Shown: in pieces, positions 9,601-17,629 of the stretch
Layout of the letters: each line of letters begins with the position of its first letter
Numbering within the stretch: the first letter of the stretch is position 1
From: UBA6623 sp965238125
GTDB lineage: Bacteria > Acidobacteriota > Terriglobia > Bryobacterales > UBA6623
Assembly (NCBI GenBank): GCA_965238125.1
Contig: OZ250179.1
Location: 4,030,001 to 4,094,000 of the forward strand
Length of the DNA: 64,000 bases
Direction: 5' to 3'
The notes under the pieces: generated by a model
Database searches by the model: none
Seen by the model: only the letters and a program-made list of their open reading frames with translations
What the model was told of the DNA's origin: nothing
Program-made: the position numbers and the translations under genes

Positions 9601-9703
9601 GAAGAGTTCCGCGATCGCGAGTAGGACTAAGACTCCGGAACGAACCACATAGCGCCCATCGTGGCATAACTGTCGCGAAATCCGGTTCGCATGAACAATC
9701 CAG
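9601..9703. repeat. 100-bp dispersed repeat (copy 1)
   Basis: GAAGAGTTCCGCGATCGCGA at 9601 through CGCGAAATCCGGTTCGCA near 9690 matches 19201-19302 with only scattered differences and one indel. Shorter decayed pieces appear near 27,190 (AAATCCGGTTCGCATGAAC) and 16,580. It lies upstream of a kinase fragment here and of the sigma factor at 19.2 kb. Confidence 0.65.
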
Positions 9704-9772
9704 CGCCCGAGCGTGCTCGCGGCCCCCGACGGTCCCAGAAACCGCGCCGACGCAACGGCCCGGGCGAAAAAA

Positions 9773-9837
9773 ATGTCATAGTTCATGACATCGATTGTTC
9801 GCAACAGCTATCGCGACGGCGCTAAAATAGCCCCATC
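9773..9837 (+). promoter_or_regulatory. Kinase leader, second copy of palindrome plus -10-like box
   Basis: The same perfect ATGTCATagttcATGACAT palindrome as at 8219, then ATCGATTGTT, then TAAAAT at 9823-9828, again exactly 9 bases before a TTG start (9838). Confidence 0.5.
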
Positions 9838-9957
9838 TTGATCGGCCAAACCATCAGCCATTACAAGATCACCGAGAAGCTCGGCGAGGGCGGTATGGGG
9901 GTCGTTTACAAGGCTGAGGACACCAAACTCGACCGTGCCGTCGCGCTCAAGTTCTGA
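9838..9957 (+). pseudogene. Serine/threonine kinase N-terminal fragment
   Basis: About 39 residues (IGQTISHYKITEKLGEGGMG ... VALKF) up to the catalytic-lysine strand, then a stop. It keeps the glycine loop but nothing beyond the VALK lysine. A further copy of the leader repeat (GGATCGATTGTTATCGCCAG) starts at 9,974, directly after the break, so the fragment ends at a repeat junction as the IS91 gene does at 3,831. Confidence 0.75.
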
Positions 9958-10195
9958 AAAAATCTTTGTTCAACGGATCGATTGTTATCGCCAGCTATCG
10001 CTGGAGATCGGGAAAAATGCGTCTCCACCGTCGCGGCTTGCAGCGCGGCGCGCCGAGCCCCCGAACTCCCCCCGAGGGTACCTCGCTAGAACCGTAGGAG
10101 AGAGAAACCGAACTACGCCTTCCGCTGAACGCGAGTCCTGTGTACGCTTTGATGGCGGAGTAATCGGCTGAAGTCAAGACGTCGCCTGGGCAGCG
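9958..10195. other. Decayed intergenic region with orphan kinase-leader repeat
   Basis: Holds ATCGATTGTTATCGCCAGCT (9978-9997) without a following kinase start. Nothing else is recognised. Confidence 0.4.
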
Positions 10196-11455
10196 TCACC
10201 GGATCGACGAATAACCCCCGGCCAAGCCATGTGGCGAGAACACGAGCTGCCAAAGCTGGCTGTCTCGGGCGCGAAAGGAGCCGGCGGAGGTTAGCAAATA
10301 GCATTTCCACATGCGGTAGAATTTCGGGCCGTATTTCGGGCGGAGTTCGTGCCAGCTTGCGTCAAACTTGCGGAACCACGCGAGTAGAGTCTTGTCGTAG
10401 TCGGGGCCGAAGTTATGCCAGTCTTCCAGGACGAGAAGGCCCCCGGTCGCATCAGCAAGTTGGCGAAGGGAGGGTATCATCCCGTTGGGAAAGATGTGCC
10501 GCTGCGTCCACGGATTGCTTGTCACCTTCGATTCGTTACCGCCGATGGTGTGGAGAAGGAAAAGCCCTTCCCGCTTCAGGGACCGACGGACTGCGCTCAT
10601 CAGAGTGCGATAGTTCTTGTACCCGACATGTTCGATCATGCCGCAAACCAGCACTGCGTCGAAATCGTCATCGCCGAGGTCACGATAGTCTTGGAGACGC
10701 ACCTCGACCGGCAGACCCGCGCAGGACTCCCGGGCAAACTCGTACTGCTCGCGGGAGATCGTAATGCCGACGACTTCGACGCCATAGTTCTCGGCTGCGT
10801 AACGGGCAAAGCCACCCCAGCCGCATCCGATATCGAGAACCCGCTTTCCAGGAGCCAGGCGCAGTTTGCGGGCAATGAGGTCGAGCTTGGCTAGCTGGGC
10901 TTCTTCCAGGTCCTCTGCGTCCTTCCAGTAGCCGCAGGTGTACTGCATGTGGCGGTCCAACATCGCCTGGAATAGATCATTGCCGAGCGCATAGTGGGCG
11001 TTGACCTCCAACGCTCGCCGGCGGCTCTGAAAGTTGAGTACCCGGGCCTTCAGTTCATTCCAGAACATCCAGAGCCGGCCGGCGCCCGGAAGATCAGCCC
11101 CGGCAGCCAGCACCCTGGCCGCCAACTCGTCAAGCCGGTCGGCATCCCACCAGCCCGCCACGTAGGCGTCCAACATGCCCAGCAAGCCCCGAGGTACCGC
11201 CTTCTCGTAAAACGCGTCGTCAAGGACTCTCACGTCAAAAGGCCGGTTGCCATTGATCGTAATCCCCGCCGGTGCCAACATCTGCTGAAGCAACCGCCGC
11301 CGACGCCTCAGACGCCGGCGTGAAGGCTCGACGGGTACCGTGGTTTTTGCGGAGATCAGGTCGTTCCCCGCGTCGCGCGACAACTCCTGGCTCGGTTCAA
11401 GGCCCTCTGCGGCGGAACGCCCTGCACTCACTTTCCCTTCGGCTGTTGTGTTCAT
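10196..11455 (-). CDS. cfa: Cyclopropane-fatty-acyl-phospholipid synthase
   Basis: 419 aa. After a roughly 45-residue variable N-terminus comes the CFA synthase N-domain (GLLGMLDAYVAGWWDADRLD) and then the SAM-dependent methyltransferase domain with motif I VLDIGCGWGGFA near residue 200, preceded by QYTCGYWKDAEDLEEAQ. It also has GMIEHVGYKNY and HTIGGNES, both hallmarks of the family. The enzyme transfers a methylene from SAM to cis double bonds of membrane phospholipid acyl chains at the inner membrane. Length fits the family. It is monocistronic as far as seen. Confidence 0.93.
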   Translation of the reverse strand: MNTTAEGKVSAGRSAAEGLEPSQELSRDAGNDLISAKTTVPVEPSRRRLRRRRRLLQQMLAPAGITINGNRPFDVRVLDDAFYEKAVPRGLLGMLDAYVAGWWDADRLDELAARVLAAGADLPGAGRLWMFWNELKARVLNFQSRRRALEVNAHYALGNDLFQAMLDRHMQYTCGYWKDAEDLEEAQLAKLDLIARKLRLAPGKRVLDIGCGWGGFARYAAENYGVEVVGITISREQYEFARESCAGLPVEVRLQDYRDLGDDDFDAVLVCGMIEHVGYKNYRTLMSAVRRSLKREGLFLLHTIGGNESKVTSNPWTQRHIFPNGMIPSLRQLADATGGLLVLEDWHNFGPDYDKTLLAWFRKFDASWHELRPKYGPKFYRMWKCYLLTSAGSFRARDSQLWQLVFSPHGLAGGYSSIR

Positions 11456-11688
11456 GCCCTGCTCCTGGGATCTCGAACCGTGACGGATTCGCCCGGCCGC
11501 CGCTCAATCCCCGAAAAGAGTTGTACCATCTTTTGGGCCTTCGAGTCATCGAGGGCGTTGGTCGGTGTACTGAGTGTCATGTCTCACTGGTGCGGTCCTC
11601 CCGCCGCGACCAATCGGCGTGCCCAGGACCGCCCCCGCCCTTTCAGAGATGCCCAGATCCCGTCGAATCAACGCCGCTGTGGCGTTCT
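11456..11688. other. Intergenic region
   Basis: Between the cfa start and the Sel1 remnant. No supported gene. Confidence 0.4.
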
Positions 11689-11879
11689 CAGTGGATATTT
11701 CGGGGGTGCCGGGGCTGCCTGACTACGTCATGCTGATGGGCTTCGGCGACCTGCTCGCGCGTCATTGCCTCGGCAACCAAGTCCCTAGCCTCTCTCAATT
11801 TCTCGGCATCCTCCCCGCTCGTGCGCGAAGCAGCCAGGTTCGTCCATTTGTGGGCCGAGTCCGACACCTCGGAGGCGTC
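11689..11879 (-). pseudogene. C-terminal remnant of a Sel1-repeat protein
   Basis: In one minus frame the peptide DSAHKWTNLAASRTSGEDAEKL then REARDLVAEAMTREQVAEAH matches the typical last segment of Sel1-like repeat proteins (A-KWxNLAA...A...RD-VAxxMTPEQIAEA). No start or upstream repeats exist in this frame. It begins at the stop of the TPR gene, overlapping it by 2 bases in another frame. It looks like the tail of a lost gene. Confidence 0.5.
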
Positions 11880-12657
11880 AAAGGCGCGACGACATGGACT
11901 TGGGCCTAGCTTTCTGGCGTTTCCAAAGCCAAGCTAGCACTGGAATAAGGATCGCAATCCACAGCCACCGCCAAACTGATTCCCCACGGATCACCCTGGC
12001 TCGGGCTTGCATCTGGTCCGCTTCGTCGTCGCGGTTCATCTTGCGTAGCAGGGCGGCGTAGTTTTCTAAGCTCTGGGCCACGTTGGGGTGCTCGGGTCCC
12101 AGGGCTTTCTCCCGGATGGCTAGGGCGCGCTGGTAGAGTGGCTCGGCCTCGGCGTACTTGCCCTCGGCGCGGTAGACCTCCGCCAGGCTGTTGAGGTTCT
12201 GGGCCACGTCGCGGTGCTCGGGACCCAGGGCTTTCTCCCGGATGGCTAGGGCGCGCTGGTAGAGTGGCTCGGCCTCGGCGTACTTGCCCTCGGACTCGTA
12301 GAGTCGTGCTAGGTTGTTGAGGCTGGTGGCCACGCGGGGGTGCTCGGGACCCAGGGCTTTCTCCCAGATGGCTAGGGCGCGCTGGTAGAGTGGCTCGGCC
12401 TCGGCGTACTTGCCTTGGATGAAGTAGAGCGCCGCCAGGTTGTTGACGCTGGCGGCGAGGCGGGGGTCTTCTTGTCCAAAGTTTTTCGCTTCCTTGAGGG
12501 CAAGCAACCAAGCTTCCTCGGCTTCGGCGTAGCGCTCTTGTTGGTACGCTTCCAAGCCGGCGGCTGTGGACGTTTCCCAGGGCGTGGACTGGGCGGATGC
12601 CTGGGTAGACACCAACACCACACACAGAGGTGCAACTAGCCAGAAAAGCTTCGGCAT
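11878..12657 (-). CDS. Exported TPR protein with C-terminal membrane anchor
   Basis: 259 aa. Signal peptide (residues 1-22, ends QASAQ), then about four TPR units of the 42-residue kinesin-light-chain type (YAEAEPLYQRALAIREKALG, repeated), then a hydrophobic C-terminal helix (VWRWLWIAILIPVLAWLW) and a basic tail. It is probably tethered to the inner membrane with TPRs facing the periplasm, acting as a protein-binding scaffold; the partner is unknown. The repeats are nearly identical at DNA level (126-bp units at about 12,060-12,410), so unit number may vary between strains. Confidence 0.85.
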   Translation of the reverse strand: MPKLFWLVAPLCVVLVSTQASAQSTPWETSTAAGLEAYQQERYAEAEEAWLLALKEAKNFGQEDPRLAASVNNLAALYFIQGKYAEAEPLYQRALAIWEKALGPEHPRVATSLNNLARLYESEGKYAEAEPLYQRALAIREKALGPEHRDVAQNLNSLAEVYRAEGKYAEAEPLYQRALAIREKALGPEHPNVAQSLENYAALLRKMNRDDEADQMQARARVIRGESVWRWLWIAILIPVLAWLWKRQKARPKSMSSRL

Positions 12658-13145
12658 GTGATGAAACCTGGAAACTAACGATTGTGTCGGGCGTCTTTAC
12701 GTCTCGACCGCAACGATGTACAGGCGTCTCACGCTGTAAGCATACCGCAGAGACTAAAACCGTCGCGTCTCGTCTTGTCGCCTGTTGTCTCGCAAAGCCC
12801 CTGGCGTATACTCGGCTGCATGATGAACCACGCAAAAACCAAAACAGTGCGAGCGTTTCTCATAGAGACCCTACATGGACGACGCGAGCGGGTTTGCACC
12901 GCTGGTCGTGGGCGCAAAGCGGTGCGGGAGAGATCGTTTTCCCAACTGGTCAGCCAGGACGACTCAAGGGCCCCGGTCGTGACGCAGACATGCCCGCGAT
13001 CGCCTCACCTTTACTCTCAACTGCTCGAGAGTCCGCGCGGTATCCTAGCGTCAGTGCGATCTCGGAATCACCGATCGCGGCTCCATACCTTCTTCCACCG
13101 GCCTCTGCTGGTCCTGAGGCGTAGTCTCAGCGGGAGAGTTCTGCA
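12658..13145. other. Intergenic region
   Basis: About 490 bases between divergent genes. Open frames exist but none has family features or a convincing ribosome site. Presumably it contains promoters for both flanking genes. Confidence 0.4.
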
Positions 13146-13595
13146 GTGAAACTCGTCGATCGAGTCGGGCTCATCCTCAAGCGGAAGGGATCGCAGGTTT
13201 ACTCCATCACCCCTGAGGTGACGGTCTACGAAGCTTTAGAGAAGATGGCTGCTAACGGTGTCGGAGCTCTGGTCGTCATGGACGGGACCGATCTCGTTGG
13301 GATTATTTCCGAACGCGACTACGCGCGAAAGGTGATTCTCGCCGGGCGTTCCTCAAAGGAAATGAGGGTCCATGAGATCATGTCCAGCCCGGCGGTCACG
13401 GTGAACCTGAAGACCACGGTGGATGAGTGCATGGAACGCATGACGGAGAAGCGCTGTCGCCACCTGCCGGTCGTGGAAGGGGGGAGGGTTGTCGGAGTGG
13501 TGTCGATTGGCGACATCGTCCACTGGATCATTACGGCCCAGGACCTCACGATCCGTCAGCTTGAAGACTACATCTCCGGTAAGTATCCCGCCTAG
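13146..13595 (+). CDS. CBS-domain pair protein
   Basis: 149 aa, GTG start. Two CBS motifs fill the protein: residues about 8-65 (VYSITPEVTVYEALEKMAAN, GALVVMDGTDLVGIISERDY) and about 76-135 (IMSSPAVTVNLKTTVDECME, RHLPVVEGGRVVGVVSIGDI). Stand-alone CBS pairs usually bind adenine nucleotides and regulate partner enzymes or transporters. No partner gene is adjacent. Length is typical for the family. Confidence 0.88.
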   Translation: MKLVDRVGLILKRKGSQVYSITPEVTVYEALEKMAANGVGALVVMDGTDLVGIISERDYARKVILAGRSSKEMRVHEIMSSPAVTVNLKTTVDECMERMTEKRCRHLPVVEGGRVVGVVSIGDIVHWIITAQDLTIRQLEDYISGKYPA

Positions 13596-13769
13596 CGGTC
13601 CGCCCCTGGGGAATCAGGCTTCGGCGCAGTTTGTCTGCCCTACAGCGCAGGAATGCTTCATCGACGGAGGATCACCCTACAATTCTCACAGCTACAGTGC
13701 CTCCGCGCAGTCCTTGTTTTCGTCGGAGATGTGAGGGCCCGCTATTAGGATCTCATTCTCGGCGTTGCC

Positions 13770-13991
13770 GTGATGCTTGTTTTCACGGTTGGCATCGCAA
13801 CGACGTTTTCGGCGCGTCCCGGCTCAAGTCGGTTGAACGTCCAAGCGGTGATGGGTCCCCTAGGGGCTACTCCTATACCCCATCCATTGCTGGTTTCGGT
13901 GACGGACGAAAGCGGCCAGCCGGTGACGGACTTGGTTCAAGCCGACTTTGAATTTCGGGTGTTTAGCGACGTTGTCTCGTGGGTCGGATAG
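13770..13991 (+). pseudogene. Truncated exported protein, possible VWFA-type N-terminus
   Basis: 73 aa: a hydrophobic N-terminus (MLVFTVGIATTFSA), then LLVSVTDESGQPVTDLVQADFEFRVF. This resembles the start of Acidobacterial secreted VWFA-related proteins (V-VTD--G-PV--L---DF-V). The frame stops soon after, with no VWA domain following, so this is either a fragment or chance similarity. Confidence 0.35.
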
Positions 13992-14183
13992 GTCCCATAA
14001 ATCTTGCCGCGAAGTGTGCAGGAGCGCGTAGTGAAGGAAATCTTCATGCTGCGTGCGAGGTGGCGGGAGCTGGAAACGGGGCTACGGACACGGCTAAACG
14101 GGCACGAAGGGGGAAAACCCCGGATACGGCCAAGCCATGTCCTGATGGGCCACCGCGCCAGTTCCCGACCCTACCGATCGTTA

Positions 14184-14300
14184 CCGACAGGTATCCGGTA
14201 GCGGTACAATCTCCCTGTCGATGGTCGGCCAAACGATCCCAACAGACATCGCCGCGCTGGGATACAATGTGCCAGGCCGAAGCCCAAAGGACCTCGCTTA
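14184..14300 (+). pseudogene. Decayed kinase 5' module
   Basis: GCGGTACAAT at 14201-14210, then ten bases, then ATG with MVGQTIP, parallels the kinase starts at 8,284 and 9,838 (TACAAT, 9 nt, (M)IGQTIS). Homology is lost after seven residues. Confidence 0.4.
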
Positions 14301-14445
14301 AGCCAATGGCGGCGGGCCGCCCATCGCTAATCGGCTCGCTGATTGTGTTTCGAGCCCTCAAGAGCGAAAGGTAGTTGTCAGCATCGGCAAGGCAGATTGC
14401 AAATTCCGGCTCACAGCACACTAACAACAATCGGAGGTAAAGATT

Positions 14446-14754
14446 ATGCTCTCACTCAAGCCAACAGTCCTTCCTGTAGCGGGCATTTTGCTCGCGGCGA
14501 TCCTGGCGGTGCTCCCAAGCGCCTGTGGGCGCGGTGAAGACGTTAGGTCCGAGGGTGGGTTTTGCCAACCGGGGAATCCAGTTATCGGACAGTCCTCAGG
14601 CTTTGGCAACGGCAACGACTGTGACACACGGGCCCAGGCCGAGGCAAACGCGATGCAGGACTGGGTTTCACAAAAATGTAGTGGCAACTGGGACCGCAGT
14701 GCCCCTCTGGCTGTGTGGACACTAATCGGGAATGTACTACTGAGTCTCGCATAA
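14446..14754 (+). pseudogene. Small lipoprotein, 3' end interrupted by IS630 copy B
   Basis: A good ribosome site (GGAGG, 9 bases before ATG) and a lipoprotein signal peptide with lipobox LPSAC near residue 27. The mature part has CQPGNPVIGQSSGFGNGNDC and AEANAMQDWVSQKC, i.e. paired cysteines typical of a small exported domain. Codons after 14,739 come from the IS630 end, so the native C-terminus is lost. Family not recognised. Confidence 0.55.
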
Positions 14755-15834
14755 TATACTGTCAATCGAGACAAAGAGAAGACTGTTTCCAGAAAGCGGT
14801 AATCAAGCGCGGTTTGCGGCGCATTCGCCGCAGCGCTTTGCGGGCGCGCTCGTCGAGTTCCCAGTAGTCCTTCGGGCAGACGTTGGGCAACTCGTGCTGC
14901 TTCCAGTACGCCCAAATGTATTCCACCGGGTTCAACTCCGGCGCATAGGGCGGCAAGTACTCCGTTGCGATGTGATCCTCGGAGAGCTGGATGAACTCCC
15001 GCACCAGGCGGCTGCGGTGCGCCGGCAGCCGGTCCCAGACGATCAGCAGTGGGCCGTCGATGTGGCGCACCAAAGCCTTCAGGAAGTCGATGACCTCCAG
15101 CTCGCCGATCGCGCCGGGATAGAGCCGGAAGTAAAAGTTGCGCAACGTCAGCCCGGCCGACACCGACAGCTTGTCCCAGTTGAAGTTGAACTCCAACACC
15201 GGTGTCTCGCCGCGCGGCGCCCAGGTGCGGCAACGATGCGGCTTCTGACTCAATCCGCTTTCGTCGATGAAGACGATCGTACGTTCTTCTTTGCGGGCTT
15301 TTTTTTAATGGCCGGCCAAGTCTTGCGCTGCCAGCCGCGGATGGCCTCTTCGTTGCGCTCCCGCGCTTTGCCGACGGGCCGTTGCGGGCTCCAACCGAGC
15401 GCCCGCAGGATCTTCCAGACATGGCCCTCGTGATAGCGCACGCCGAACTCGTCTCCGATCAGACGAGCGACCCGCGGACAGCTCCACAGCGGCGTCGGGA
15501 AGCCGTGCGCCTCGGGGCCTTCCAGCAGCAACGCCTCGAGGCGTTCGAGCTGCGCGGCGTCCAACAGCGGCTTACGGCCGGCGCGGCCGGCCTGGCGCAA
15601 CCCGGCTTCGCCGTCACGCCGGTATCGTCGCAGCCACTCGCTGACGCTTTGCCGCGCGACCTTCAATCGCCTCGCTGTCTCGGACTGACTACAGCCTTGC
15701 TCGACCAACCGGATCGCTTTGAAACGGCGCTTCTCCAGGGCCTCGAAATCCCGCCGTACGCCTTCTATATTTCCCATACATACAAAGACGTACGTACCCC
15801 AAAAAGGTGTCACTTTATTTTGCGAGACTCAATA
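14738..15834 (-). mobile_element. IS630-family element, copy B
   Basis: Terminal repeats CTGAGTCTCGCATAATA (from 14740) and, complemented, TTGAGTCTCGCAAAATA (to 15832), flanked by TA on both sides. 1,093 bp. Nearly identical to copy C (27366-28458) and to the visible part of copy D, but inverted relative to C. It interrupts the lipoprotein at 14,446. Confidence 0.92.
14762..15777 (-). CDS. IS630 transposase, copy B (programmed -1 frameshift)
   Basis: ATG at 15,777 (MGNIEGVRRD). The HTH frame (CSQSETARRLKVARQSVSEW) is joined by -1 slippage at A_AAA_AAG (15304-15298) to the catalytic frame (VFIDESGLSQ, VWDRLPAH, LNPVEYIW), ending at 14,762. The combined protein is about 338 aa. It appears intact and differs from copy A in many residues, so two sub-lineages coexist. 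Confidence 0.88.
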
Positions 15835-15887
15835 AGGTGGCAACCTACGACCCCGGGACGATATCGTGTGGCGAAGCGAGCGACATC

Positions 15888-16142
15888 TCAACCTCGATCT
15901 GTAGCGACGGAACGAGGTGGGAGTGCACGTTGGCACCCGTGGGGACAAAACCAGCCACGTGTGATTGCGATTGCCTTTAGACAGAATTTCCATTTTGGCC
16001 CTGGTGCGGCCACAGTACACACCCGCGCTGTCCCGAATACCACGTCTTTTCGCGCTGAACCCTGCGCATCACCTCGGCCGGGCAGGGTATGAATCGAGAC
16101 AAGGCCGAGACATATCAGCGCTGCAATGAGTCTGTAATCCAC
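15888..16142 (-). CDS. Small exported protein of unknown function, or promoter-repeat frame
   Basis: 84 aa with a plausible signal sequence (LIAALICLGLVSIHTLPGRG), then AQGSARKDVVFGTARVCTVA and PGPKWKF. The same peptide start (QGSARKDVVFGAARVYT) is encoded upstream of the dehydrogenase at 25.8 kb, where it stops quickly. The shared DNA may therefore be an intergenic promoter repeat rather than a gene. Confidence 0.3.
   Translation of the reverse strand: MDYRLIAALICLGLVSIHTLPGRGDAQGSARKDVVFGTARVCTVAAPGPKWKFCLKAIAITRGWFCPHGCQRALPPRSVATDRG
15983..16085 (-). repeat. Promoter-bearing dispersed repeat, copy 1
   Basis: On the minus strand CCGGCCGAGGTGATGCGCAG ... GTGTACTGTGGCCGCACCAG ... AAAATGGAAAT matches 25775-25885 (plus strand) throughout. 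It matches 19143-19200 (minus strand) over its promoter-proximal half. In two of the three copies TATACT stands at the same place. What lay downstream here is cut off by IS630 copy B. Confidence 0.6.
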
Positions 16143-16236
16143 GGGCTCTAGTCTGCCGCCGAGTTCCCAGCCGAGCGACCGGCAGGAGCGGGCATCGGCT
16201 CGCTACAGGGCGGATGAGCGTGCCTCGGAGGCGTGG

Positions 16237-16490
16237 ATGTCCGGGGAGACCCTGGCACAAGGCGTAGTAATAGCGACACTCTGGGGCTGGCTTGCCTGGC
16301 AGTGGCCACTTGTTCATCAACAACTCGTGGAGTGGACGCCCTCTGCGTGGTACGCCGATTGGGCCGGCGCGCCTGGTCGTTCATTGCTTCAGCCCTAAGT
16401 TTTCCTGCCACGTTCGTCTTTTGGGCGACGGCCGGCATGATCTGTTTGATCGTGCTGCTGGCGGTCGAGCCGTTAATCACCGAGGACTGA
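16237..16490 (+). pseudogene. Possible small two-helix membrane protein, frameshifted
   Basis: Frame 1 from ATG 16,237 encodes MSGETLAQGVVIATLWGWLA and ...PSAWYADWAGAP. The neighbouring frame continues with WSFIASALSFPATFVFWATA and GMICLIVLLAVEPLITED to 16,490. Both halves are strongly hydrophobic, as in a two-helix protein split by an indel near 16,370. No family recognised. Confidence 0.3.
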
Positions 16491-16721
16491 CAGGGAAAGC
16501 CCCGGGCGGGCGTCGTCGTGCCTGATCGACAATTTGGCTGTCTGAGTTCCACGGCCGTCAACAGTCCTAACTCCAACGCAATGAACTACATAGACTTTGT
16601 CGTAGGATAGGTGTCGGGAAATCCGGAACACACTTGTTTCCGCAACCTAGAGCACCCAGACCTTCATCGACCGAGTCAAAAGCCGAGCTGAATCAACGGC
16701 CCGTGCGTGGTACGATCGGAT

Positions 16722-16862
16722 CGTTCAACGGATCGATTGTTCTCGCCAGCTATCTTTGGAGCGTAGGGTCGGGCTGTCATGATCGACCGAACCATATCCC
16801 ACTACAAGATCACCGAAAAGCTCGGCGAAGGTGGGATGGGTGTGGCGTACACGGCCGGGTAA
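16722..16862 (+). pseudogene. Kinase leader plus N-terminal fragment
   Basis: Leader repeat CAACGGATCGATTGTTCTCG at 16726, then ATG 16,779 and 27 residues (MIDRTISHYKITEKLGEGGM, GVAYTAG) ending at the glycine loop with TAA at 16,862. It is the third truncated copy of the same kinase 5' module. The sequence then switches, in frame, to a phage fragment. Confidence 0.7.
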
Positions 16863-17039
16863 CGTGGTAAACTTGGCCCGCCTATCCGCATCCCGCCAAG
16901 GCTCCCGATCGGCGGCGGCAAGGTGATCTTTCGGAAGCGCGTCGTTATTCCGCCAAGACCGTATCTGTTGATCAAGCCGGACGACCCGGGTGCGATCGGC
17001 GAGGCGGTTACAGCGTCCATTGCGGAGCCGTTGCAATGA
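16863..17039 (+). pseudogene. Phage virion-morphogenesis (Mu gpG-like) C-terminal fragment
   Basis: In frame after the kinase stop: GGGKVIFRKRVVIPPRPYLL then IKPDDPGAIGEAVTASIAEP. This resembles the C-terminal end of Mu gpG/P2 gpS-type virion morphogenesis proteins, which carry an IPxRP-(F/Y)-L motif. Only 59 codons remain and there is no start. Confidence 0.4.
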
Positions 17040-17068
17040 CCTCTTCTTCGGTAACTGAGCAGCGCGAT

Positions 17069-17506
17069 TCACGTTTGAGAATCGGTGAGAAGTTCGGCAT
17101 GGAGCGCGTTGAGCTGTTCCCCGAGTTGCCGGTACCGGAAGACGGATTCTTCGTAGGCAGAGACGTCCTGTTGGTAGGTGGAATCATCGTAATGCAAGGG
17201 GTCTTGAGCTTTCAAGGCGAGCTGGTGACAGATCTCTCGGAGCATCGTGATGGTGTCGACGAGAGTGGAAGTGTATTCGCGAAGGGTGGAGAGAAACCTT
17301 GAGTAGATGGGGTCTAAGGGGTCAGCGTGTGCGGAGAGGATTTACTGGAGTTCGGGAAGCAGAGTGTCGAGTGCGTCTCTCAGCTCGGCGAAGTTGATGG
17401 GTCTGAATAGTTTGCCGAAGGAGAACTTGAAAACAGCGTCGTGGACGCGGATGTAGCGATCGAGTATTGCGTTGGCCTGTACGGCGAGATCGAAAGGGTC
17501 GGACAT
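17069..17506 (-). pseudogene. Unknown 145-codon gene with internal TAA
   Basis: ATG 17,506 opens a helical, acidic-basic balanced protein (MSDPFDLAVQANAILDRYIR, FGKLFRPINFAELRDAL). It meets TAA at 17344-17342 after LLPELQ. The same frame continues with equally protein-like sequence (DPIYSRFLSTLREYTSTLVD, YEESVFRYRQLGEQLNALHA) to TGA at 17,069. The simplest reading is one gene with a nonsense change such as CAA or AAA to TAA. It lies beside the phage gpG fragment, so it may be phage-derived. Family not recognised. Confidence 0.45.
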
Positions 17507-17629
17507 AGAGGCGCAAGGTGACGTGGCCGTCGAGCTTCAAGCATACCTTCAACGCGAGCAGTCCGAGTAATGGAACGCCGCACTAGCCCGAAGGCTCTTG
17601 CGAACGGCCCACGCTACGATTGAGCTCGT

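Noticed and set aside
12060..12410. Regular repeats resembling an array
   Set aside because: They are 126-bp coding TPR units without spacers, not CRISPR.
17036..17302. Plus-strand open frame overlapping the gpG fragment stop by ATGA
   Set aside because: The opposite strand gives a more protein-like sequence over the whole interval; the plus product lacks any motif.
17342..17344. Possible recoded stop in the 145-codon gene
   Set aside because: The codon is TAA, not TGA, and no hairpin or known recoding signal follows; nonsense mutation is simpler.
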